A stretch of 64,000 nt of DNA, taken from contig JAAFYY010000001.1 in the NCBI GenBank assembly GCA_014284505.1, positions 6,683,845-6,747,844 of the forward strand, written 5' to 3'. Shown here in pieces: positions 50,987 through 60,682 of the stretch. The DNA comes from Streptacidiphilus sp. 4-A2. GTDB taxonomy: Bacteria; Actinomycetota; Actinomycetes; Streptomycetales; Streptomycetaceae. The notes under the pieces are model-generated. The model searched no databases. It had not been told where the DNA came from and saw nothing but the letters and a program-made list of their open reading frames with translations. The position numbers and the translations under genes are program-made. Every line of letters begins with the position of its first letter. Position 1 is the first letter of the stretch.

Positions 50987-51053
50987 AGGTGATGGAACCC
51001 GCCTGGGCCCTCTCGGTCCGAACCGCCTTCGCTTGAGGCTGATGGTCCCTGAC
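50987..51053 (+). promoter_or_regulatory. R11: fluoride riboswitch with an inserted hairpin
   Basis: AGGTGATGGAACCCGCCT, inserted hairpin around GGGCC...GGTCC, GAACCGCC, P2 GCC/GGC, CTGATGGTCCCTGAC. Same GATGGAACCCGCC core as R16. Upstream of the DUF2180 gene. Confidence 0.78.
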
Positions 51054-51069
51054 CACACGTCAGGAACGC

Positions 51070-51387
51070 ATGCCCGTAGAGGTGCCCGGTGCCGGATCCC
51101 GCCCTTCGTTACGCCCCGTCGGCCCCCGCGTCCGCAGGCTTGTGCGTTTCCGCTTCCTCCAGAACGGACACACGCCGATGAACTGCTACGACTGCGACAC
51201 GCTCAAGGGCATCGACCGCAGCGCGGTCGCGATCTGCCTCGGCTGCGGGGCCGCCCTGTGCGCGGAGCACACCTGCACCACGCCGCGGACCGTGCACCGG
51301 GTCAACGGCACCGGGGTGGCGACGCTGCCGCTGGCCGCCCGCCGCCACCTGTGCGGGACCTGCTCGCGGGCCGAGGACAGCCGCTGA
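51070..51387 (+). CDS. DUF2180 zinc-ribbon-like protein
   Basis: The conserved part (from Met 51178) is about 70 residues: NCYDCDTLKGIDRSAVAICL, CGAALCAEHTC and HLCGTCSRAED give four Cys pairs plus a His, a treble-clef-like metal site seen in Streptomyces DUF2180 proteins. The frame is open back to ATG 51070, which has AGGAA 4 nt upstream and lies right behind R11. Either the protein has a 36-residue Arg-rich extension or a leader has merged with it. Function unknown. Confidence 0.65.
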   Translation: MPVEVPGAGSRPSLRPVGPRVRRLVRFRFLQNGHTPMNCYDCDTLKGIDRSAVAICLGCGAALCAEHTCTTPRTVHRVNGTGVATLPLAARRHLCGTCSRAEDSR

Positions 51388-51434
51388 CCCCCGGGGTGTT
51401 CGTCAGCCGCCTGCCAGTCGCAGCCGGCAGGTGG

Positions 51435-51913
51435 CTATCTCGGCCTCCGCCCCCCGTCGCGCGAGCCATTGGAAGGTCTGGGGAGGCCAGCCGGGCCGCT
51501 CCTCCTCGAAGACCCGAAGAAGTGCTGGACCGCCCGCCGGTCCTCGTCGGAAAGGTCCCCCAGGTCGCGTAGTGGGCGGTGAGCGGGTCGCCCACCGGGA
51601 CGCAGAGGATCTTCCCGGCCGGGCCGTCCAGCCGGGTCCGCAGCACGGCCACCGCGCGGCAGCGGATCACCACCCCCGGGGCGGCGGTCTCTCCGAGCGC
51701 CACCAGCGCCTCCAGTGCGCACCCGCGGGCCGTTGCCGTGCGCTGGACCAGCCCGTAGACGGATGCGAGCCGCACCGAGGTCAGGCGCATCCGCGCCAGA
51801 GCCCGGTCGGGGCCCTCTCCGCACGCCTGGGGGCCGTGCTCGACCGCGACGTGGAAGTCCATGCCGGGGCCCTGCGAGGGGTGCTGGGCGGGGTAGCGGG
51901 GGCGCGTGGACAA
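51435..51913 (-). CDS. Second inorganic pyrophosphatase-like pseudoenzyme (frame broken)
   Basis: Aligns with ppa (MDFHVAVEHGPQ, GVVIRCRAVAVL, GKILCVPVGDP, AVQHFFGSS) but the DGDPLD motif is replaced by RGCALEALV, the second acidic site is PAGK, and the Tyr-Lys pair is missing. Catalysis is unlikely. One frame change near 51570. TTG 51913 sits behind GGTAGGAG under R12; ATG 51862 is in frame and starts the conserved part. With the 24344 gene this makes two pyrophosphatase pseudoenzymes in the cluster. Confidence 0.7.
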
Positions 51914-51942
51914 GGGGGCTCCTACCGTCGATGGATCATCGA

Positions 51943-51995
51943 GGTAGGGACCGTTGGCAGCGTGGAGCTGCGGTTGACGGCGAGCCCCTCCGCCG
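51943..51995 (-). promoter_or_regulatory. R12: variant fluoride-riboswitch-like RNA
   Basis: Minus strand: CGGCGGAGGGGCTCGCCG, TCAACCGC, P2 GCAGC/GCTGC, CAACGGTCCCTACC. CTACC can pair with GGTAG of the Shine-Dalgarno (51920-51927), bridged by a CGATG/CATCG hairpin. -10-like TAGGCT (52009-52014) is 13 nt upstream. Confidence 0.78.
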
Positions 51996-52112
51996 TGCGG
52001 CAGCCCACAGCCTACGGTGCCCGCACGCCGCCAGGAAGAGGGCGTGTGCATGCGGTCACCTCCTCTGTCCCGTGGCTGAGTTGACGGCCACTCGGCCCTT
52101 CGGGAGGTGGGG

Positions 52113-54146
52113 TCAGGCTAGAGCGGTGACCAGGGCGATCACCGCGATCAGGGTGAGCAGCATGTAGGCGAGGTAGGCGTCCAGGCGTCCGCTCTGGAGG
52201 CGTTTGGCGGTGCGGACGGCGGCGCGCAGGGGGCGCAGCAGGGGTTGGTAGAGGTAGGTCTCGATGACTTCGACGGTGTCGGAGCTGTAGTCGAAGTCGG
52301 GGCTGGGGTTGTGGTGGCCTTCCTGGGCCTGGTTCTCGTTGGGGGCGGGGTCAGGGCGGTGCGGGTGTGCAGGACGCCGGCCAGGATGCGGCGGGTGGGG
52401 TTGGCGTAGCCGTGGGAGGTGTACCAGTCGGGGCCCTGGACGCCGCCGGTGGCCGAGCGCCAGGCAGGGACGCGGCGGACCCGCAGTGCCCGTCCGCGGG
52501 AGAGCAGGAGCAGGGCGGCGGTGACCGCGGCGGCGAGCAGGGGCATGACGATCCACTGCCAGGTGGGCGAGAGGATGGAGAAGTCGGCGTAGACGGGTTG
52601 CAGCACCCACGGTCCGCGCAGGGCGGACAGCGTGTCGGCTCGTGGGACCAGCGGGGCCAGTCCGGCGGCCAGGACGCGGACCTCCAGGGGGCGATGGCGG
52701 CCAGGGCGAAGCAGCCGGACGCGGTGGCGATGATGATGGCCCGTACCGGCAGGCCCGGGTCGCGGGCCCCGGCCAGCGGCTTGCTGGGTGGTGATCCCAG
52801 GACGGTCAGGCCGACCAGCCGGACGAACGCGACGCCGGCGAAGCCGGCGGTCAGGGCGACCAGGGCGCCGGCGGCGGCCATGGCCAGGCGGGCGGCGAGG
52901 AACGGGACGCGGAACTGCTGGAGCAGGGCCTCCAGCAGCATCCACTCGGAGACCAGGCCGCAGGTGAGCGGGAGTCCGGCCAGGGTCAGGCAGCCGATCG
53001 CGAAGCCGGTGCTGCTGACCGGCAGGGTGCGCACGGTGCCGCGCAGGTCGTCCAAAAGGTCGGTGCCGAAGCCGTGCCCGAGGCGGTGGCTGGTGGTGAA
53101 CAGCAGGGTCTTGGCCATCGCGTGGGTGACGACCTGGAGGGTGGCGGCGAGCAGGCCGATCGCGGTGAGCAGCGGCTGGTGGACGGCCGCGCCGATCAGG
53201 GCCACGGCGTAGCCGGTGGTGATCAGTCCGGCGTTCTCGACGGAGGAGAACGCGATCACCCGCGAGAGCCGGTCCTGGACCGCGACGTGGGCGATGCCCA
53301 GCAGCGCGCTGGCGGCGGCGACCAGCAGCAGAACCACGGCGAGCCAGCGCGGCGGGGCGCCGAGGAGTTGCAGGGTGCGCCACAGTCCGTAGAAGCCGAC
53401 GTTGACCGCCGCTCCGGCCAGCACGGCGCGTGCGGGTCCGGGGGCGGCGCTGTATCCGGCGGGCAGCCAGATCTGCACCGGCGCCAGGCCGACCTTGACG
53501 GCGAAGCCGATGATCAGCAGGACGTTATGCTGTGTGCGCGTGCCGGCGGCACGCCTGTGAAGTCGCCAGGACCAGGGAGTGGGCGTGCGGCCGAGCAGCA
53601 GCAGGCCGAGCAGCAGGAACGCGCCGCTGAGTTTGCTGAAGGTGGCGGTGATCAGGCTGGCGCGGGCGCGCCCGCGGCGGTGGCGGTCGAATCCGCGCGT
53701 CAGGTAAAACGCGAACCCGATGCCCTCCAGCCGAACATGAACGTGAACGCGCCCCTGGCGGTGATCGCCAGCGACAGCGAGGCCAGCAGCAGTGCCAGCA
53801 CCGCGCCCAGGCCCCGGCGCAGCATGGTGGCGGCGGGGTGCGGCGGGGCGGCGGCGGACAGCAGCGGGAGCAGGGCGGCGCCGAAGGTGATCAGCAGGAA
53901 CAGTCCGGACAGCGGGTCGGTGCCGGCCCCGCCGTCGCCCGCGTCCAGCAGGGAGCCGGTGGCGGCCGGGTGCCCGGCCATCGCCATGCCGCCCAGGACC
54001 ATCAGGCCCGCGCTGGCGGCGGCGGACAGCAGCAGCGAGGCGCGGGCGCAGGCGGTGGCGAGCCCGGGCCCGGCCCGGCGCGGCAGGACATCGACGGCGA
54101 CGGCCGCGGCCAGGACGGCCCAGCAGGCGATCAGCAGCGCGGTCAC
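52113..54146 (-). CDS. hyfB: Hyf/NuoL-like membrane subunit (HyfB-like), frame broken
   Basis: Antiporter-like proton channel subunit of a complex I/group 4 hydrogenase-type complex. Many membrane helices; channel-motif regions are kept (GFAVKVGLAPVQIWLPAGYS with the central Lys; FSSVENAGLITTGYAVAL). Frame changes near 53730, 52690 and 52355. About 678 residues. GTG 54146 overlaps the upstream stop. Last gene of the R13 operon. Confidence 0.85.
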
Positions 54147-54940
54147 CGGACGCCTCCCGGTCGATCGGTCTGGGGCAGGCGGTTCAGCAACAGCAGCAGG
54201 CCGTGCAGGATGCTGAACGGGCTGGGTGGGGAGCCGGGAACCCACACGTCGACCGGGAGTTGTCCGCCGATGCCGCGGTCGGTGGCGTAGGTTGGGGGCG
54301 ACCAGGCCGCCGCTGAATGGCGTCGGTGCCGACGGCCAGGACCGCGCGGCGAGCGGGGCATGGCGTCCAGGGTCCGGGCCATGGGTTCGGTCATGCCGTG
54401 GGTGCCGGTGCCGGTGACCAGCGCGATGTCGGCGTGGCGGGGGCTGGCGGTGAAGAAGATCCCGAGGCGGTGGATGTCGTAGACCGGGTTGAGGAGCGCC
54501 ATCACCTCCCATTCCTCGCTGCCGTCGGACCCGGCGTCCACATGGCGCAGGTGCACCGAGCGGCGCAGGGCCCGGGTGCGGGCGGCCAGGTCGGCCCGCA
54601 GCGCGGCCAGGGCGGCCTCGTCCTCGGGCGGGTCGGGGACGTACAGGGCGCGCCGGGTGGAGCGCGCGGTCTGCGCACCGGCGCGCAGCGCGAACAGGTC
54701 GGGCCGCTCGCGGACGCAGCGGCGGCACAGGATGCAGCGTCCCTGGTCCAACTGCAGCGCCTGGCCGTTGCGGGTGATGGCGGCGGTGGGGCAGAGGGAT
54801 TCGGGGGTGCCGTCGACGTCGGTCAGGTCGGTGCGCAGGACATCGACGGTGCCGGGCCACTGGTCGGCGTAGGGGTCGGGGTGGCGCGGGTAGCGGGTGG
54901 TGACCACGCCTTCGCGCAGGCCGCGCAGGATCCAGGGCAT
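54143..54940 (-). CDS. hyfI: Fused ferredoxin/NuoB-like subunit lacking the N2 cluster cysteines
   Basis: N-terminal half resembles HyfH/NuoI with one complete [4Fe-4S] set: ESLCPTAAI plus GRCILCRRCV. C-terminal half aligns with HyfI/NuoB, but every N2 ligand is replaced: GCNGCE-type motif is AGSDGSEE, GAC-type motif is AVGTDAI, and PGCPP is WVPGSPPSP. The surrounding fold is well kept (NPVYDIHRLGIFFTASPRHA, DIALVTGTGTH). One frame change near 54345. Electron transfer to the quinone/active-site end is therefore not expected. Confidence 0.85.
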   Translation of the reverse strand: MPWILRGLREGVVTTRYPRHPDPYADQWPGTVDVLRTDLTDVDGTPESLCPTAAITRNGQALQLDQGRCILCRRCVRERPDLFALRAGAQTARSTRRALYVPDPPEDEAALAALRADLAARTRALRRSVHLRHVDAGSDGSEEWEVMALLNPVYDIHRLGIFFTASPRHADIALVTGTGTHGMTEPMARTLDAMPRSPRGPGRRHRRHSAAAWSPPTYATDRGIGGQLPVDVWVPGSPPSPFSILHGLLLLLNRLPQTDRPGGVR

Positions 54941-54983
54941 CAGGACCGCCTCCCGGCCGTGGGGTTGGGGTGCTGGGTGGGTG

Positions 54984-56498
54984 TCACTGGGCGGCCCCGG
55001 CGATGGACAGGCCGAAGCTGGCCTCGATGAAGGGGAAGTCGGTGAGGATGTCCCCGTGGAAGACCTCGTGCAGCAGGTCCAGGTTGTGGAACGAGGCGGA
55101 GCGCGGCTTGCAGCGGGTGATCCAGCCGCCGCTCATCCGGACCAGGTAGAGCACTTCGCCCTGCGGGGCCTCGGCCCAGCCCAGCGCCTGGCCGTCGGCG
55201 GCCGCACCGGATTCGACCAGGGGCCGTACGGGAGGTGGCGCAGCTGGTCGGCGGCCTGGCGGATCAGCTGGAAGGACTGGTGGACCTCGTCCAGCGGACC
55301 TTGAGCCGGTCCATCGCGTCACCCGCCGACCGCCGCGGCAGCGGCGCCATTGCCAGGTGCGGGTAGGCGTCGTAGGGGCGGTCGGTGCGGCTGTCGGCGG
55401 TGAAGCCGCTGCCCTTGCCGACCGGCCCCAGCGCTCCCCGGGTCTGGGCGACCTCGGGGTCCAGGCGGCCGGTGCCGCGCAGCCGGTCCAGGAAGGAGGG
55501 GGTGTCCATCAGCGCGCGGGCGTCGGCCTCCAGCGCGGGCTGGATCCGGTCCAGCTCGGCGACCAGGTCTGCCGGCTGAAGCAGCGGGGTCCGGTGACGC
55601 CGCCGGGGATGACCACACAGCGTCCGAAGCGGCTTGCGCACAGGGCTCCGACCAGCCGCATTACACGTTCCTTGTGCAGTCCCATCCGGGCGGTGGCCAC
55701 CACCAGCCCGGCCGCGTCGCACAGCCGCAGGGCCACGTCGAGGTGGTTGGCCAGGCGTTCGCACTCGGCATGGACCACCCGCACCAGAGCGGCCGGCTGC
55801 GGGACCGTGGCCTCGCCGAGGGTCTCCACCGCGTGGGCGAAGGACAGCGCGTGGGCCACCGAGGCGACGCCCTCGACGCGTTCCGCCAGCAGCACGCCGT
55901 CCTCGACGCTCAACCCCTCGAAGCGTTTCTCGATGCCGCGGTGCTTGGGATAGAGCCGGATCTGGATCCGGGGGATGTCCTCGCCGGGCGTCTCCACCAA
56001 ATACTCGACGGATTCCATGACGCCGGAGCGGACCGGGCCGTGCGGGATGGTGAACACCCCGGGCCCGGTGACCACCGGCGGCAGCGCGAACTCCTGCGCG
56101 GGCAGCGAGTCGGGGGACTGCCAGGCACCGGGTTCGGGCCGGGTTCCCTGCTGCCCCTCGCGGGGCAGCAGCAGCGGGTCCAGGCGCGGGTGGCCGGCCG
56201 GGCGCAGGCCGAACAGGTCGTGGATCTCGCGCTCGTACCAGAACGCCGCCGGGACCAGCGGCGTCAGCGCCGGATACGTCGTGGTCCCGGGCGGCAGCCG
56301 GGCCTCGACCCGGTTCACCGACCCGCCCTCAGCCAGGACCGCGGCAAGGACCGTGTCCCGGTCGTCCTTGCTCGCGATCAGGGCCGCGAAGCGCGCCCCG
56401 TGCGTGAGCCGCCGCGCGACCTCCCCGCGCAGGGCGTCCGCGCCCACGGTCTCCACCCTCGTGCCCTGGCCGTCCTGGCGCTGCGGTTGGCCGTTCAT
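54984..56498 (-). CDS. hyfG: NuoC/NuoD-like (HyfG-like) subunit without NiFe cysteines
   Basis: N-terminal NuoC-like domain (AFWYEREIHDLFGLRPAGHP) fused to a NuoD/hydrogenase large-subunit domain (HGPVRSGVMESVEYLVETPG, IRLYPKHRGIEKRFEGLS). The N-terminal CxxC of hydrogenases is replaced (LAERVEGVASVAHALSFAHA) and the C-terminal CxxC is absent (DFPFIEASFGLS), so it cannot hold a NiFe centre. Frame changes near 55580 and 55300. ATG 56498 overlaps the upstream stop. Confidence 0.85.
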
Positions 56499-57991
56499 GT
56501 GACGGTCCCGCGCAGTTCGGCCGCGCCGCGCTGGAGCAGCGCGGTCAGGTCGGCGGGCGGGTGGATGCCCAGGACGAGCAGGGCGGCCAGGCCGACCAGG
56601 ACCGGGGCAACCATCCACCACGACGGTTCGCGGGCGGGTGTCGCGGCGGCGCCCAGGGATCTGGGGGCGGGTTCGGCGGACGGCACCACGACCATCCGGG
56701 TGGCGGCCAGCGCCAGCCCGGCGAACGCCAGGGTCACCAGGGCGACCAGCATCGCCGCCCAGGCGGTGCGCCCGCCGGCGATGCCGCCCTGGACGATCTG
56801 GAACTCGCTGCGGAAGATCCCGAACGGCGGCAGCGCGGACAGGATGAAGACCGCCAGCAGGAACGCGGGCCCGCTGACGGGCAGCCGGTCCATGGCGCCG
56901 CGGATGCCGTTGATCTCCTTGGTCCAGTAGGTGTGCACGAGGGTGCCCGCGCCCATGAAGGCGTTGCCCTTGGCGGCGGCGTGGGCCAGCACGTGCAGCA
57001 GCGCGCCGGCGAGGGCGATCGGCGTGCCGAAGCCGACCGCGGTGGCCAGGATGCCCATGTGCTCGACGCTGGAGTACGCGAGCAGCCGCTTCACGTCCTG
57101 CTGGTCCAGCACGTACAGGGCGGACAGCAGCAGCGAGAGGATGCCGAACGCCAGCAGCACGTCCTGGGGGAAGTCGGGGCCAAGGACGGCGCGGGTGACC
57201 TGGAAGTAGCGCAGCACCGCGTAGAAGCTGACCGCCAGCAGCGACCCGGACAGCAGCGCGGAGATCGGCGTCGGGGCCTGTGAGTGGGCGTCGGGCAGCC
57301 AGGTGTGCATCGGCACCAGGCCGACCTTGGTGCCGAAGCCGACCACCGCCAGCACGAACGCCAGCCGCACCGGTGTGTGCGGCATGTGCGGTGCGGCCTT
57401 CACCAGTTGCGGCACCGACAGGTCGTAGGCGGAGCCCAGCACGGTCGACCCGGCGTAGTACATGACGATGGTGGCCAGCAGCGCGATACCCAGACCCACG
57501 GACGCCAGCAGCACGTACTTCCACGCGGCCTCGGCCGCGCTCTCGGTCGCGTCGATGGCCACCAGCAGAGCGGAGACCACCGTGGTGATCTCGATCGCGA
57601 TCCACAGCAGCGCCAGCTCATCGACCATGCAGGCGCACAGCATCGACCAGGCGAACAGGTTCAGCCCGGCGTAGAAGCGCCGGGCGTAGCGCGGGAACCC
57701 CGGATCGTCCTGATCGTCCTTCAGGTAGCCGATGGTGTAGGCGGACACCATCGCGTACAGGAACGCGGTGGACAGCAGGAACACCCCGGACAGTGCGTCC
57801 AGGCGCAGGAACCCGACGCTCGGCTGGCCGTGCGCGGCGCTGGGGACCAGCGCCAGGGCGCACCCCAGGCACACCGCGCCCGAGACGGCGGTCGCGGCGC
57901 GGATCACCTTCGGGGAGGTCACCAGCGCCAGCAGCGCGGTCGCCAACGGAAGCAGGGCCAGGACGAGCAGGAGCCAGCGCATCGCGTTCAC
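56495..57991 (-). CDS. hyfF: Hyf/NuoN-like membrane subunit (HyfF-like)
   Basis: 499 residues, frame intact, about 13 membrane helices. Channel features are kept: LALLWIAIEITTVVSALLVA (conserved Glu), GFGTKVGLVPMHTWLPDAHS (central Lys) and YSSVEHMGILATAVGFG. GTG 57991 overlaps the HyfE stop; ATG 57982 is also possible. Confidence 0.9.
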   Translation of the reverse strand: MNAMRWLLLVLALLPLATALLALVTSPKVIRAATAVSGAVCLGCALALVPSAAHGQPSVGFLRLDALSGVFLLSTAFLYAMVSAYTIGYLKDDQDDPGFPRYARRFYAGLNLFAWSMLCACMVDELALLWIAIEITTVVSALLVAIDATESAAEAAWKYVLLASVGLGIALLATIVMYYAGSTVLGSAYDLSVPQLVKAAPHMPHTPVRLAFVLAVVGFGTKVGLVPMHTWLPDAHSQAPTPISALLSGSLLAVSFYAVLRYFQVTRAVLGPDFPQDVLLAFGILSLLLSALYVLDQQDVKRLLAYSSVEHMGILATAVGFGTPIALAGALLHVLAHAAAKGNAFMGAGTLVHTYWTKEINGIRGAMDRLPVSGPAFLLAVFILSALPPFGIFRSEFQIVQGGIAGGRTAWAAMLVALVTLAFAGLALAATRMVVVPSAEPAPRSLGAAATPAREPSWWMVAPVLVGLAALLVLGIHPPADLTALLQRGAAELRGTVT

Positions 57992-58659
57992 CCCCGCAGC
58001 CGGGTCAGCGCGGCGGTGGACAAAGTCGAGGTCCGGGAGTGATGGACGCGCATGAGCACCCCGAAGACCACCACCGCGACCAGAAGGTCGAACAAGAACG
58101 CCACCTCCAGGATCAGCGGCATGCCCGAGGCGACGACCAGCGAGGCCAGCGAGACGCCGTTCTCCAGCGAGAAGAACCCGATCGCCTGGGAGACCACGTC
58201 GCTGCGCACGATCATCAAAACGAACGCGACCCCGATCACCGCGACCGCAAGCGACAGGGCGGTGGTGGGCAGCACCCGGCTGTTGATGCCCAGGCGGTCG
58301 ACCGCGAAGAACGCCAGCCCGGCGACGCCCAGCGACAGCAGGACCTCGCTGGCGACCCCCAGCGCGCCGCTGCCGGCGATCTCGGCGTCCGCCTCGCGCA
58401 GCAGCCGGGTCACCACCGCCGGCACCGCCCACACCTTCAGGATCAGCGACAGCCCGGCCAGGGCGTACAGCTCGGGCACGTCACGACCGGCGGCCACGAC
58501 CCCCGCCAGGGCCGAGACCAGCAGCGACTGCGCCGCGTACAGCCGCACCTGGGAGCGCAGCAGGCTGGTGCGCAGCATCGCGAACTCCGTCAGCAGCACT
58601 CCCACGGCCAGGGCGTCGGCGGTACCGGCGAAGGAACTGGGGACCGGTTGCGTCAGCAT
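57988..58659 (-). CDS. hyfE: HyfE-like membrane subunit
   Basis: 223 residues, frame intact, six membrane helices: LAVGVLLTEFAMLRTSLLRS, LYAAQSLLVSALAGVVAAG, VLLSLGVAGLAFFAVDRL and others. NuoK-like C-terminal half with GFFSLENGVSLASLVVASG, typical of HyfE/HycC-associated proteins. ATGA overlap with HyfC. Confidence 0.85.
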   Translation of the reverse strand: MLTQPVPSSFAGTADALAVGVLLTEFAMLRTSLLRSQVRLYAAQSLLVSALAGVVAAGRDVPELYALAGLSLILKVWAVPAVVTRLLREADAEIAGSGALGVASEVLLSLGVAGLAFFAVDRLGINSRVLPTTALSLAVAVIGVAFVLMIVRSDVVSQAIGFFSLENGVSLASLVVASGMPLILEVAFLFDLLVAVVVFGVLMRVHHSRTSTLSTAALTRLRG

Positions 58660-59707
58660 CAGCCGCCTCCCAGGTAGAGGGTGAACACGGCCAGGACCGC
58701 CAGCAGGAACGCGGCAGAGGTGAACTCGGTGATCTTGAACAGGCGCAGTTTCGCGAAGGAGCAGTCGATCACCGCGATCAGCAGGCCCAGCAGCAGCGCC
58801 TTGCCCAGCAGTGCGGCGATGGCCAGGGCGACGTCGAGGGGCCGGCGGGTGGAGGACAGGCCCCAGGGGGCGATGAACACGTCGATCAGGATGGTGAAGA
58901 GGATCAGCTGCTTCATCGCCGACCCCCCCGGATCAGGGCCAGGTAGGGGCCGGAGTGCTCGAAGGAGCGGGCCTCCTCGATCATGCCGAACTCGTTGGTG
59001 CTGCCGTGGGCCTCCACGGGGATGCGCCCGGTCTCGAACAAGATCACCAGGAACAGGGCGGTGGCGGCCAGCAGGTGGGCCGGGCGCAGGATCTGCTCGG
59101 CGCTGGAGCGCACGGTCGCCGCCATGGCGTAGGGCAGGTCAGTACCGGTCACCAGGGCGACCGAGAACACCACGAACAGCATCACCGGCTCGGTGATCGC
59201 CGCGAACGTCTTCGCCCGGCTCGCCCCCAGCTGGGCGTAGGGCGCACCGGTCTCCACCGCGGCGACCGCGGCCGCGAACGAGGCCAGAGCCAGGATGAAG
59301 CCGCCACCCAGGATGTCGCCCATGTACCCGAGCGGCAGCCCGTAGCTGGTCAGGACTGGGATCAGCAGGGGGACGGTCAGGTAGCAGGTCATCGCGAGCA
59401 CCGGGGCTGCCAGGAACACCGCGCTGGAGCCGACCGGGGCCAGCGCCTCCTTGCGGAAGAGCTTGGACAGGTCGAAGTACGGCTGCAGCAGGCGCGGCCC
59501 GCGCCGGCCCTGGAGCCGGGCCCTCGGGTGGCGATGAAGCCGCTGATGCCGGGGCCCGCGACCAGCACGGTGGCCGACTGCAGGGCTGGACCAGGGCCAG
59601 GGCAGTGCGGTCACCTGCGTCTCCGCTCTGCGGGTTCTCCGTTGAGGGGACGAGCGAGTGCTGCGGTGCGGCCGATGGAGGGGGCGGGGTGTGGGGGCGC
59701 TCGCCAT
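58659..59707 (-). CDS. hyfC: NuoH-like (HyfC-like) membrane subunit, frame broken
   Basis: Membrane anchor that docks the soluble arm. NuoH motifs are kept: RARLQGRRGPRLLQPYFDLS, KLFRKEAL and FETGRIPVEAHGSTNEFGMI. Near 58921 a run of seven C breaks the frame; the rest (KQLILFTILIDVFIAPWG to LFKITEFTSAAFLLAVLAV) completes the protein. Two further indels near 59585 and 59525. ATG 59707 follows AGAGGAG; ATG 59723 lacks a Shine-Dalgarno. First gene of the operon under R13. Confidence 0.85.
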
Positions 59708-59761
59708 CGGTCTCCTCTGCCATCCGGGCGGGCGCGCACCAGGGCACGCCGAGCGTCAGTT

Positions 59762-59814
59762 GGTAGAAGCCATCAGCGGCAGCTGGTGCCGCGGTTAGGC
59801 GAGCCTCATCGCCG
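59762..59814 (-). promoter_or_regulatory. R13: fluoride riboswitch, canonical type
   Basis: Minus strand: CGGCGATGAGGCTCGCCT, AACCGCGG, P2, CGCTGATGGCTTCTACC. GAGGCT/GGCTTC pseudoknot. CTTCT can alternatively pair with AGAGG of the hyfC Shine-Dalgarno. Confidence 0.9.
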
Positions 59815-59910
59815 ACCATCAGTGCAGCACCGGCGACCGGGGGATGCAAGGGTGCCACGCCGCACAGCCGGTGCGAGCATTCCGCCTCCTCGCCCGCTAT
59901 CCTCGGGGCT

Positions 59911-59970
59911 ACGGCGGAGGGGCTCGCCGTATAACCGCGACCGGTCAGCCGGTCGCCAACGGTCCCTACC
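59911..59970 (+). promoter_or_regulatory. R14: variant fluoride-riboswitch-like RNA before crcB
   Basis: ACGGCGGAGGGGCTCGCCGT, ATAACCGC, P2 GCGACCGG/CCGGTCGC, CAACGGTCCCTACC. CCTACC can pair with GGTAGGAGAGCC (60004-60015) before ATG 60016. Head of the crcB operon, divergent from R13. Confidence 0.82.
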
Positions 59971-60015
59971 TGGCGGTCGCCGATCCCGGCGGCCCTGAAC
60001 TCAGGTAGGAGAGCC

Positions 60016-60093
60016 ATGCCCCGATCACCCCACCTGCGGCCCGGCCGCCCGTGGCGGGCCCCTGCCTTGCGGAGGGCCGATGCCCGGATTTGA
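60016..60093 (+). CDS. 25-codon leader ORF overlapping crcB
   Basis: ATG 60016 lies behind the Shine-Dalgarno masked by R14. The frame (MPRSPHLRPGRPWRAPALRR...) covers the crcB Shine-Dalgarno and stops 14 nt inside crcB, the same layout as before ppa. A coupling leader is the simplest reading. Confidence 0.5.
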   Translation: MPRSPHLRPGRPWRAPALRRADARI

Positions 60094-60682
60094 ACCAGCA
60101 CGCGGACAGGTCAGCACCGACCTGCCTCGTGAAGACCTGCCTCTGGACCCGGACACCGGATCCACCCCGCAGCCCCGCCCATCGCGCCCGCCTCGTTCGC
60201 GGCAGTGGGACGTGCTGGGCGTGGTCGCGCTCGGCGGCGGCCTGGGCAGCGTCGCCCGCTACGAGCTGGGCAAGGCGTGGACCACGCCCTCCGGCGGGTT
60301 CCCCTGGTCGACCTTCACCATCAACGTCCTCGGCAGTCTGGCGTTGGGGCTGCTGATGGTCTACGTCGTCGAGGTCTGGCCGCCCTCGCGCTACCGCCGC
60401 CCATTCCTGGGGGTCGGCATCATCGGCGGCTTCACCACCTTCTCCACCTGGATGAACGAGACCCGCGGCCTGATCGCCACCGGCCACCTCGCGGTCGCCG
60501 ACGCCTACGCGCTGACCAGCCTGATCGCGGGCCTGGCCGCCGTGTGGACCGGCATCGCTGCCGCCCGGCGCCTGCAGCGGCTGCCGGTGCGCCGCGGACC
60601 CAGCCGCCGCGACCAGGCCGGACGCACCGCAACCGCTCAGCCACCCGAGCAAGGCCCCTCCACCCAAGGAGCTCAACGATGA
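60080..60682 (+). CDS. crcB: Fluoride channel FluC/CrcB, copy 1
   Basis: Small membrane channel that lets fluoride leave the cell as a double-barrelled dimer. Four helices with the family motifs: VALGGGLGSVARYELG, TFTINVLGSLALGLL (pore Asn) and IIGGFTTFSTWMNE (TTFSTW). A polar N-terminal extension of about 45 residues and a basic C-terminal tail flank the core, making 200 residues against the usual 125. ATG 60080 follows GGAGGG. Frame intact. Confidence 0.95.
   Translation: MPGFEPARGQVSTDLPREDLPLDPDTGSTPQPRPSRPPRSRQWDVLGVVALGGGLGSVARYELGKAWTTPSGGFPWSTFTINVLGSLALGLLMVYVVEVWPPSRYRRPFLGVGIIGGFTTFSTWMNETRGLIATGHLAVADAYALTSLIAGLAAVWTGIAAARRLQRLPVRRGPSRRDQAGRTATAQPPEQGPSTQGAQR

Noticed and set aside
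54143..59707. Operon as a working formate hydrogenlyase or complex I
   Set aside because: NiFe ligands and N2 cysteines are absent, and no formate dehydrogenase, NuoE/F/G or hydrogenase maturation genes are present in the window.
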